Source: Oligosphaeraceae bacterium
GTDB taxonomy: Bacteria > Verrucomicrobiota > Lentisphaeria > Oligosphaerales > Oligosphaeraceae
Direction: 5' to 3'
NCBI GenBank assembly: GCA_012515455.1
Contig: JAAYYJ010000499.1
Coordinates: forward strand, 1 to 5,882
Length of the DNA: 5,882 nt
A program made the translations under genes and the position numbers. Shown here piece by piece: positions 1-5,882 of the stretch. The notes below the pieces were generated by a model. That model was not told where the DNA came from, did not search any database, and was given only the letters and a program-made list of their open reading frames with translations. Each line of letters opens with the position of its first letter. The stretch's first letter is position 1.

Positions 1-3000
1 TGCGGTGGCATGACTGGCGACAACGTCCTGGCCATCCTCTTCCCTTACGAATGGTCAAAAGAAATTTACTATTGGAACGCCAATAAATTTACCGGCACCA
101 TCGAGGTCAAGTTTGGCATCTATCCGATCACCGCCGGCGGGAGCATCACCTTCAACTGCGCAGTCGCACCCTTTGGCGGGATCGGTGTCCCGGCAAATAT
201 TTCCAGAACCGCCGCGGCCAGTTTCACGGCTGACCAGATTCGCCTGCGGGTCTTCAAACCGGGAAAATATTCCCTCCGCATTTCACACGGCAAAAATGAG
301 GCCGGCAAAACCATTTTCACGACCGCGGAAACAGTGCCACTGCCTGACAATGTGACCAATGCAGAAATCCCGTGCACGCAAACGGCGCCCCTGCTCCGGA
401 TTGAACTTCTGGACGGGGAGCAAATAGTGTTCAGTGCCTGCAAAAGCGACGGCGTGCAGGCCATACCGCAGTCCAAACCGCGGAATCCTGATGCCAGCGG
501 CTCGGAGACTGCGCTGAACCTGGATTTTCATTCCAACAACTTCAAAACCGAACATTGGAACTGGGGCGAAAAATTTGTCGCTGGCAAGCCCAAAGTACTC
601 TTCGTCAGCAATGTTCACGGTGGAATACGGGAAGCGATTGAGCTTTCCGAGCGCTTCAGCATGGATTTGACCACCAACTACGTGGCCGGATATTGGTCTC
701 TCAGCGGTCACTGCATGTCGCTAAGCCCGACTGCCTGCCTGAATGAATTGAGCAAGAAGCTGGATGCTAAATTCGATGTCATCATCATTTCCTCCGATAT
801 GTGGAGTCAATTCAAAGACAATGTCAAAGCCAAAATCATGGCCCAGGTGGCCGCCGGAACCGGTCTGATTCTCTGCGGACCGGAAGGCCTGCCCGAGGAA
901 TTGCAGAAAATCTTCCCGGTCAGTGAGCCCGGGAAATTTCGTTTCAAGGCGGCTTGGGAGAACAGCACTCACCCCCTGGCGGCGGAATTGCCGTTGGCGC
1001 AAATGCCGCTGACCCGTTTTTTACGGTACCATGTCGATACCAATGTAATCGCCAGCGCGGATGGCTCTCCCATCCTGGCGGAAGCGGCTTTCGGCAAAGG
1101 AAAAATCTTCCTGGCAACTTGGGAGACCAAGAGGCCGAACCCCAAAAAAGGTCTTTATAATACCGCCAGCACCTTCATGCTGCCTCTGCAATTTGATGAG
1201 CAGCCGGACATCTGCCACAAGTACTACGAATATCAATATGCGCTCTTCGGCAGAATGGTACAGGCCGCAGCGGGGCTGGATTCCGGGGTAAGCGCTACCA
1301 TCACCGCGACCGTCAACGCCACCAAGGTAACCATCAAAGCAAGCAAAAATTGCGAGGCCGACGTACGCCTTACCCTGCGTAACAAATATTCCGAAGAATT
1401 CGCCTCTGCCAGCAAAAAAATATCACTGTCGGCAAACGCGGTCAGCGAAGTCTCATTTGAGTATCCCGAGCCTGACCTGACCGGACAAAATTTCGCTGAT
1501 ATCGTGATTACGCAGGGCAACGATGGTGCTCTGTGGTGGGGCGCTGCGGTCTTTCATGCGGACCGCCCCGCCATCAAGGCCATGCAAATGGAAGACCGCG
1601 TTTACAGGCCGGAAGAGAATGTGCAGGGTACGGTGGTGGCTGACGGCAAAATCGTGGTTACCCTTCTCGACACTTTTGGCAACGCCCTGGCAAAGTCCGA
1701 AGGTCAACAGTTCTCTTTCCCGCTGGCGGGAGTGCGCACCCCCAACGCCCGTCTGTTGGTCGAGCTTCTTTCCGATAATGGAAAAGTCTGGGACAAAATC
1801 AGCCGCCGGATTGAAAAATACTCCCCCCCTGACCCGCGCGTATTCAACATTTCCTTTGGCTGGCCCAGCTACAGCAGCTTGGCGCCCGCCTATCTCATCA
1901 ATGACATCCTCCGCCTGGACAGAGAACAATATGGCATCACTGTGGCCAGCACGACCTCATCGCAGGTTGATCGCCCATTCGTGCAAAATGCTATTCGTGA
2001 CAACGGCATCAGGTACCATCATCTGCCTACCAATGCGGGTATCGGCGGCAAAAGACCGTACGATGCCAACAAAAAAATCAACTCCAAGTTTGATTTGATC
2101 CGCATTCCCTGCATCAGCGAGGCAGGCATCGAAGAAAGGCTTTTCGAGGAGGCCAAAAAACCCAGCTGGTCCGCCAAATACGGTGCCTTGAACGTGGGCG
2201 GTCCTGATGAGGCGAACATGTTCTCCGATTTCGACGGATGCTTCTGTGAGAACTGCCAGAAAGCCCTGGTCGAATACTTGAAAACTGAATATCCTTCCCT
2301 GGCTGCGCTCAACCAGGCCTGGGAGACGTCTTTTGCCTCTTGGGACAAGGTCATCGCGCGCACGGCTTCGGAACTGCGCGATGACGGCTGCAAGTCTTTT
2401 GCCTCCTGGCTGGATCACCGCACCTTCAATGACATCAGCCGTGCCAAATGCCTATGCGCGATTCAACGCGGCATTCATGCGCAAAATCCAGACCTGGGAT
2501 ACTCGCTTTCGGGAACCAGCGAGACTAATCCCTGGAACGCCTGGGACTGGTACCTGATCATGGATGAACTGTATGCATTTTCCAGTTACATTGGTGAACA
2601 GACGATTCAACAGCTCAGCTTCACCAAGCGTCCCATCAAAAACATGCCCTGGTCAGGTTATGACAAGGCTCAGGACGGCGAAGATCATGCGATGTTGAAC
2701 AACCTGATGTTCGGCTCCTCCGGCATGTCGATTTATGGATGTTCATTTTATCATAATCCCGACTGGACCATACCGGAAACAGGTATCGGCCTGAAAAACA
2801 TCATCCGCAGATACACCAATGGGCCGGCCGAGCTGATTATGGCTTCGACCTTCACCTTCGACCCCATCGCATTCCATTATTCGCCGGCCTCGATCAAGGT
2901 TAACTACATGACTGGCCTGCAATTATCCCGCAGCGGCGCCATATCGGGTTTCAAGGGCCTGTTTCAGGATGCGGGCTTGAACTACTCCTACGTGGCCTAC

Positions 3001-4038
3001 CGGCAATTGGAAAATCAGCCCCTGGGCGATTACAAAATCATTGTTCTTCCCACCTCACAATCCCTCTCGGACCAGGAAATCAAGGGTCTGGAGACCTTTG
3101 TCCGCGACGGTGGCATACTGATTGCCGACATTGTTCCGGGAGTCTATGATCAGCATGGCACCCCTCGTGTCAGCAATGCATTGCGGTCTATTTTCGGGCT
3201 GCAAAAACAGGGTACGATCATCAAGGACAACGTGATTCTCAAGGGCCTTGCGGGTGATTTGCAAGGTATGGAAAAAGAACTCAACATCTATGAAAGCGGC
3301 ATTGAGATCACGTCTGCCATTCCCCATGCATCCATCAACGGCAATCCGGCTATGCTGGTCAATTCCTACGGCAAGGGCAAGGCCATTTACCTCGCCTGCG
3401 ACCTCATCGGGAAATGCGGTGAGCTCGGCGCGATGCGCAAAAATCCCAAGAACAGCCAGATCATGAATCCCATCAACGCATTTTTTGGTCAATTCATTGA
3501 AGCCCAAAACATCACTCCCCAGGCGTCGGTTGATCTCGCCTCCACGAAGGTCGTTACCCGTCAGCTTGGTTCGGCCAAAATCATCGGTATCATCCGCGAT
3601 ATCTCTCAAACCAAGGATTTTGATGCCGCCCCGCACGATGCCACTGTGCAGTTGCGTGAACAGGCCCATGTATATGATCTGCTTGAGCACAAATACCTCG
3701 GCTGCACAGACGCTTTTACCTATCATTTCACCGCCACCACCCAGAGTGTTTTTCTCCTTTTGCCTTATAAACCGGAACGCCTCGAAGCGCAGCGGGCAGC
3801 CGACAGCATCAGGGTCTCGGTTGCGGTACCGCCAGGCACCAAGCCCATCGACCACATCTTCAGTACGGTGTTCACTGCTCCTGACGGCAAAGTCTCTCCC
3901 GCTTACTCTGGCTTGGTCTTCGGGCACGGGGCCGAAGCAGTGATCCCATTCACTCCGCCACTTAACCAGCCCGCCACTGGCTGGACGGTTCAAGTCACTG
4001 ATGCGGCCACAAGCCTCAGCACCACACTCAAGTTTTAA
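1..4038 (+). CDS. Large multidomain GH42-like (beta-galactosidase-type) glycoside hydrolase-like protein, 5' end probably outside the window
   Basis: The frame is open from base 1. The first ATG is at 10, with no Shine-Dalgarno in the nine bases before it and no signal peptide after it, so the true start is probably upstream; numbering here is from that ATG (1342 residues). Seen in order: a beta-rich N-terminus (about 1-150); a GATase/ThuA-like alpha/beta domain (about 193-400, with DVIIISSDMW at 256 and AAGTGLILCG at 281); two Ig-like beta-sandwiches (about 425-605); a TIM-barrel region (about 610-945); a second GATase-like domain resembling the GH42 trimerisation domain (about 960-1170, with YKIIVLP at 1008 and VRDGGILIAD at 1031); and a C-terminal beta-sandwich ending at TAA. 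The barrel carries PDE (E734, candidate acid/base) followed by C744-F-C746-E-N-C749 and the GH42-type segment LNQAWETSFASW (768-779). C701 would complete the four-cysteine zinc site known in GH42 beta-galactosidases. The family is much shorter (roughly 650-700 residues) and usually acts on beta-galactosides; the substrate here is unknown. A clear nucleophile glutamate is not visible, so it could be an atypical hydrolase or a binding protein. Confidence 0.85.
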   Translation, partial: CGGMTGDNVLAILFPYEWSKEIYYWNANKFTGTIEVKFGIYPITAGGSITFNCAVAPFGGIGVPANISRTAAASFTADQIRLRVFKPGKYSLRISHGKNEAGKTIFTTAETVPLPDNVTNAEIPCTQTAPLLRIELLDGEQIVFSACKSDGVQAIPQSKPRNPDASGSETALNLDFHSNNFKTEHWNWGEKFVAGKPKVLFVSNVHGGIREAIELSERFSMDLTTNYVAGYWSLSGHCMSLSPTACLNELSKKLDAKFDVIIISSDMWSQFKDNVKAKIMAQVAAGTGLILCGPEGLPEELQKIFPVSEPGKFRFKAAWENSTHPLAAELPLAQMPLTRFLRYHVDTNVIASADGSPILAEAAFGKGKIFLATWETKRPNPKKGLYNTASTFMLPLQFDEQPDICHKYYEYQYALFGRMVQAAAGLDSGVSATITATVNATKVTIKASKNCEADVRLTLRNKYSEEFASASKKISLSANAVSEVSFEYPEPDLTGQNFADIVITQGNDGALWWGAAVFHADRPAIKAMQMEDRVYRPEENVQGTVVADGKIVVTLLDTFGNALAKSEGQQFSFPLAGVRTPNARLLVELLSDNGKVWDKISRRIEKYSPPDPRVFNISFGWPSYSSLAPAYLINDILRLDREQYGITVASTTSSQVDRPFVQNAIRDNGIRYHHLPTNAGIGGKRPYDANKKINSKFDLIRIPCISEAGIEERLFEEAKKPSWSAKYGALNVGGPDEANMFSDFDGCFCENCQKALVEYLKTEYPSLAALNQAWETSFASWDKVIARTASELRDDGCKSFASWLDHRTFNDISRAKCLCAIQRGIHAQNPDLGYSLSGTSETNPWNAWDWYLIMDELYAFSSYIGEQTIQQLSFTKRPIKNMPWSGYDKAQDGEDHAMLNNLMFGSSGMSIYGCSFYHNPDWTIPETGIGLKNIIRRYTNGPAELIMASTFTFDPIAFHYSPASIKVNYMTGLQLSRSGAISGFKGLFQDAGLNYSYVAYRQLENQPLGDYKIIVLPTSQSLSDQEIKGLETFVRDGGILIADIVPGVYDQHGTPRVSNALRSIFGLQKQGTIIKDNVILKGLAGDLQGMEKELNIYESGIEITSAIPHASINGNPAMLVNSYGKGKAIYLACDLIGKCGELGAMRKNPKNSQIMNPINAFFGQFIEAQNITPQASVDLASTKVVTRQLGSAKIIGIIRDISQTKDFDAAPHDATVQLREQAHVYDLLEHKYLGCTDAFTYHFTATTQSVFLLLPYKPERLEAQRAADSIRVSVAVPPGTKPIDHIFSTVFTAPDGKVSPAYSGLVFGHGAEAVIPFTPPLNQPATGWTVQVTDAATSLSTTLKF

Positions 4039-4224
4039 CCCGGCGCGAGTACCGATACTGCATATCCCAAAAAACACCGGCGGTTGACTTTTCCAGGTCA
4101 AGGCGCGAGCTGATGCGGTGAAATCGGCGTCTCGGGCCCGACTTTGTAGCCTGTGAGACCAGCAGCAGGAAAGGGGCAAAAGCGGGAATATGCCAGGTAA
4201 CCGCTCCAGCCAGGGACTAGCGAC
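4039..4224. other. Intergenic spacer between the GH42-like gene and the repeat-protein gene
   Basis: No convincing reading frame begins and ends here. A frame opening at 4190 only runs on because the downstream repeat keeps it open. A TTGACT at 4084-4089 resembles a -35 box, but the bases 17 positions later (around 4107) do not resemble a -10 box. The short inverted pair TTGAC/GTCAA at about 4084-4101 has only five base pairs and no T run after it, so it is not a convincing terminator. I see no riboswitch or RNA gene. Whether the downstream gene has its own promoter cannot be decided. Confidence 0.5.
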
Positions 4225-4231
4225 AAGGAGG
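4225..4231 (+). promoter_or_regulatory. Strong Shine-Dalgarno that decides the start of the repeat-protein gene
   Basis: AAGGAGG lies seven bases before the ATG at 4239 and four bases before the in-frame GTG at 4236. The seven-base spacing is near the optimum, so ATG 4239 is preferred over GTG 4236. The near-perfect match to the anti-Shine-Dalgarno supports this small gene as really translated. Confidence 0.8.
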
Positions 4232-4238
4232 ACAAGTG

Positions 4239-4652
4239 ATGCGAAACACTCTGATTGTCATCATCATGCTCTTGGCCGGCAGCGCACTATTTGCCGCGGA
4301 ACGGCAGGTCTTTCGCAATGCCCAGGGTCGCCAGACCGGCAGTGCGGTAACCTCCGGCAGCCGCACGGTCTATCGCAATGCCCAAGGGCGCACCACCATG
4401 ACCGCGACCCAACAGGGCAGCCGCACGGTCTATCGCAATGCTCAGGGTCGCAGACTGGGCACGGGCACCACCCAGGGCAAACGCAGCGTCTATCGCAACA
4501 ACCAGGGTCGCGCCACCATGACTGCTACCCAACAGGGCAACCGCACGGTCTATCGCGATGCCCAGGGGCGCAGACTGGGCACAGGCACCACCTTGGGCAA
4601 TCGCAGCGTCTACCGCGATGCCCAGGGGCGTACTGTAGGCAGTAAACGCTGA
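4239..4652 (+). CDS. Small secreted basic protein made of 20-residue YR(N/D)xQGR tandem repeats
   Basis: 137 residues from ATG 4239, chosen because AAGGAGG sits seven bases upstream (GTG 4236 would add one residue). Residues 1 to about 19 form a signal peptide: MRN, a hydrophobic stretch LIVIIMLLAGSALF, then A-A-E, with likely signal peptidase I cleavage near A19 or A20. The mature part is almost entirely repeat: a half unit (21-30), five full 20-residue units (31-130) and a short cap (131-137). Each unit reads roughly RxxxTxTxxGxR(T/S)VYR(N/D)xQG. Units alternate between a TMTATQQG type and an RLGTGTT type, giving a 40-residue higher-order repeat. The mature protein has no cysteine, very few acidic residues and many arginines, so it should be strongly basic. 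Short strands with Gly and Asn/Asp-Gln-Gly turns suggest a repetitive beta structure (inference). I do not recognise a named family. An exported or cell-surface role, perhaps binding an anionic polymer, is speculative. It may be co-transcribed with the preceding gene, 200 bases upstream. Confidence 0.85.
   Translation: MRNTLIVIIMLLAGSALFAAERQVFRNAQGRQTGSAVTSGSRTVYRNAQGRTTMTATQQGSRTVYRNAQGRRLGTGTTQGKRSVYRNNQGRATMTATQQGNRTVYRDAQGRRLGTGTTLGNRSVYRDAQGRTVGSKR
4299..4628 (+). repeat. In-frame 60-bp tandem repeat with a 120-bp higher-order period
   Basis: The period is exactly 60 bases: the motif TATCGC(A/G)A ends each unit at 60-base steps near 4311, 4371, 4431, 4491, 4551 and 4611. Five complete units span 4329-4628, preceded by a half unit at 4299-4328. 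Comparing 4381-4500 with 4501-4620 by hand gives 102 of 120 identical bases, and adjacent 60-base units look less alike than units two apart. This points to duplication of a 120-base (two-unit) block after the units had diverged. It lies wholly in the small secreted-protein gene and encodes its 20-residue repeat. Confidence 0.92.
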
Positions 4653-4893
4653 AAAACACCTGGCCAAGCGGCTTCCTGCGCACATCCAGAGCACAACCAT
4701 CGAAACGTAGCAGAAATTTGCGCGAGGCACCGCCTAAACCGGACCTGCGCAAAGCCGCCATGGCCTCGTAGGCTATACTCACATACGCGGCAATCTCCTC
4801 CGGCGAGCCAGCTTGATTGACCGCTTCTCGGCCGCGAACCGCGACCTGGATGCAGAGTGCCGACAAGGAGAAGACTTTTTGCAGCAGCAGCAT
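4525..4893 (-). CDS. Doubtful short hypothetical ORF, 122 residues, overlapping the repeat gene antisense
   Basis: The minus-strand frame starts at ATG 4893, 20 bases after the stop of the minus-strand gene upstream, and ends at TAG 4525-4527. For: the part outside the repeat gene (4653-4893, about 80 residues) has protein-like composition, including an amphipathic helix-like stretch SPEEIAAYVSIAYEAMAALR (residues 30-49), and a GGAGG is present. Against: the GGAGG (4894-4898 on the plus strand as CCTCC) touches the ATG with no spacer, which is poor for initiation. The last 40 or so residues are just the antisense of the repeat, cysteine- and arginine-rich and not protein-like. It may be a gene remnant reading through into its neighbour, or chance. 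No family recognised. Confidence 0.22.
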   Translation of the reverse strand: MLLLQKVFSLSALCIQVAVRGREAVNQAGSPEEIAAYVSIAYEAMAALRRSGLGGASRKFLLRFDGCALDVRRKPLGQVFFSVYCLQYAPGHRGRRCDCPRWCLCPVCAPGHRDRPCGCPVG

Positions 4894-4913
4894 CCTCCGA
4901 TCAGGACGGCTTT
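4653..4913. other. Gap between convergent genes
   Basis: Apart from the doubtful minus-strand ORF described separately, I see nothing clear here. No GC-rich hairpin followed by a T run was found on either strand, although convergent gene ends would often share a bidirectional terminator. No tRNA-like cloverleaf or insertion-sequence end is visible. Confidence 0.5.
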
Positions 4914-5882
4914 TCAGCAGGTAGATTCTTTGAGCGTGAGGGTCAGGGAATGTTTCAGGGCAGCCAGCCCGGGATTCAGATAGGCTTCCCGGGTGGATTG
5001 TTTGCCAAACCAGGCCCAGTTGACATCATTCGCTAGAATATGCTCCGGATGTTCCACGATTCCACTGACGGCCGTGATCGCCGCGGGCACCAGAACGTTG
5101 CCGTCGGGCCGGTGGACTTCGACATAGCACAGGCCACGGCCGCCGAGTCCGGAAAGCTCGAAACGGATTGCCTCGGGCACCCCCAGTTCCGGATCAATCG
5201 GAATGAAGCGTTCGAACAAGGCCGTTTCGATGTCATCGGCTTTGTAATTTCCGCGGGCAACTTCCCGCCAATCGCCTTTGCAGCATAACGAAATGGAAAT
5301 GGGTTGCACAACAAACTCATCCGGGGTGCAGCTGCGCAGGCGCAGAAAAGCCCCGCCTGCAAGCAAGCGCAGCTGCTGCGACAGTTTTTCCAGCAGTCCG
5401 GGTTTAGCGCTGGTAAAGATATTCGGCGTAATGCCTGGCCGCTTACTCTCCCATTCCTTCTCCAGTTGCAACAACAACTGTTCCACTTCCGCAAAAGTCT
5501 GCTCGATGGCCGCTTTGCGCTCTGCAGTCAAACCACGGTCCAGGGAATCATGAAATAATTTCTTCAGGCGGTGCGAGAGTATTTTTTCCCGCAAGGCCAG
5601 CAGCATATCCTCGCAGACCACCCGCCCGGTCTGCTTGCTGACCCTGGGCAGATACTGCTGCAGGAAGCGGTAGAGCAATTCATCAGTCTGCATTGCCGGA
5701 TAGGGCAGACCGAAAAAGTCGCGGGTAAACAGGCGGTTTTCGGAAATGGAAGTAAAATGACGCCAGAACCCACTGGTCATGGCCTGCTTGATTCCTGCAC
5801 TGAACAATTCATCCTGACTGCCAAAGAGTTCCTGCACCATGGCTTGAAACGCTTCCTGATCGGACAGCCCCTGCATTAAAAA
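4914..5882 (-). CDS. Unrecognised helical plus C-terminal beta-sandwich protein, probably 5'-truncated by the window edge
   Basis: The frame ends at TGA (4914-4916) and stays open to the right edge. The first ATG is at 5876, giving 320 residues, but only TTTTTA precedes it, with no Shine-Dalgarno and no in-frame stop. The real N-terminus is therefore probably beyond the window, and there is no signal peptide. Residues about 1-175 are mostly helical. Residues 117-145 are charged and leucine-rich and may form a coiled coil, ending in EKEWESKRPG (139-148). Residues about 175-320 look like an all-beta domain, with short strands such as VVQPISISLCC (189-199), AIRFELSG (236-243), LCYVEVHRPDGN (249-260) and a final HSLTLTLK (309-316). 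A helical bundle with an E-W-x-x-x-R-P-G-type segment followed by a beta-sandwich recalls the C-terminal parts of some GH20- or GH89-like hexosaminidases, which would suit the glycan theme of the other strand. This resemblance is weak and by eye, so no function is assigned. It is convergent with the repeat-protein gene. Confidence 0.75.
   Translation of the reverse strand, partial: FLMQGLSDQEAFQAMVQELFGSQDELFSAGIKQAMTSGFWRHFTSISENRLFTRDFFGLPYPAMQTDELLYRFLQQYLPRVSKQTGRVVCEDMLLALREKILSHRLKKLFHDSLDRGLTAERKAAIEQTFAEVEQLLLQLEKEWESKRPGITPNIFTSAKPGLLEKLSQQLRLLAGGAFLRLRSCTPDEFVVQPISISLCCKGDWREVARGNYKADDIETALFERFIPIDPELGVPEAIRFELSGLGGRGLCYVEVHRPDGNVLVPAAITAVSGIVEHPEHILANDVNWAWFGKQSTREAYLNPGLAALKHSLTLTLKESTC

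Noticed and set aside
1523..2098. A 191-residue plus-strand frame inside the GH42-like gene
   Set aside because: It is a shifted-frame shadow of the Ig-like and barrel-start region, with a Ser/Pro/Arg-rich non-protein-like composition.
4084..4101. TTGAC/GTCAA inverted repeat as a terminator after the GH42-like gene
   Set aside because: The stem is only five base pairs with an eight-base loop and no T run follows.
4084..4112. TTGACT as a -35 promoter box for the repeat-protein gene
   Set aside because: No -10-like sequence occurs at 16-18 bases downstream; the bases there are GC-rich.
3055..4179. A 374-residue minus-strand open frame opposite the end of the GH42-like gene
   Set aside because: It lies opposite a frame with clear domain homology, its product has no recognisable domain, and long antisense open frames are common in GC-rich coding DNA.
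4311..4628. The 60-bp periodic DNA as a CRISPR array
   Set aside because: There are no unique spacers between repeats; the whole period is conserved, in frame, and encodes a protein repeat behind a signal peptide.
4068..4664. Shared AAAAACACC after the stops of both plus-strand genes (near 4070 and 4654)
   Set aside because: Nine bases only, with no hairpin or longer flanking similarity; too short to call a repeat.
4221..4870. Identical 10-mer CGACAAGGAG at 4221-4230 and 4861-4870, suggesting a duplicated ribosome binding region
   Set aside because: The second copy has no start codon at a useful distance on the plus strand and the similarity does not extend, so it is probably chance.

Overview
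This window looks like bacterial chromosomal DNA with a moderately GC-rich composition by eye. The leading gene has a many-domain, GH42-like, GATase-flanked architecture. That style of giant carbohydrate-active protein is typical of the Planctomycetes/Verrucomicrobia/Lentisphaerae group, and I would guess Lentisphaerae or Kiritimatiellae, but this is inference from protein style and not from a marker gene. No rRNA, tRNA, CRISPR array, transposase or phage gene was found.

Layout. Positions 1-4038 (+) carry one very long reading frame that is already open at the left edge. It encodes a multidomain protein with a central glycoside-hydrolase-42-like TIM barrel. An N-terminal GATase-like domain and Ig-like beta-sandwiches precede the barrel, and a beta-galactosidase trimerisation-like (second GATase-like) domain and a C-terminal beta-sandwich follow it. 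Positions 4039-4238 are a non-coding spacer ending in a strong Shine-Dalgarno. Positions 4239-4652 (+) encode a small secreted, highly basic protein built almost wholly from a 20-residue tandem repeat arranged as a 40-residue higher-order repeat. Positions 4653-4913 are a gap between convergent genes that may hold a short minus-strand ORF. Positions 4914-5882 (-) hold the C-terminal part, or all, of an unrecognised helical plus beta-sandwich protein that runs to the right edge.

How they fit together. The large GH42-like protein is most simply read as a polysaccharide or glycoconjugate degrading (or binding) protein. It keeps a four-cysteine metal-site pattern and a plausible acid/base glutamate, but the usual nucleophile glutamate is not evident by eye. 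The repeat protein is on the same strand 200 bases downstream with its own ribosome binding site, so shared transcription is possible but unproven. The minus-strand gene converges on them and is probably a separate unit. I see no assembled new defence or mobile system. The most unusual items are the repeat protein and the catalytically ambiguous GH42-like enzyme.
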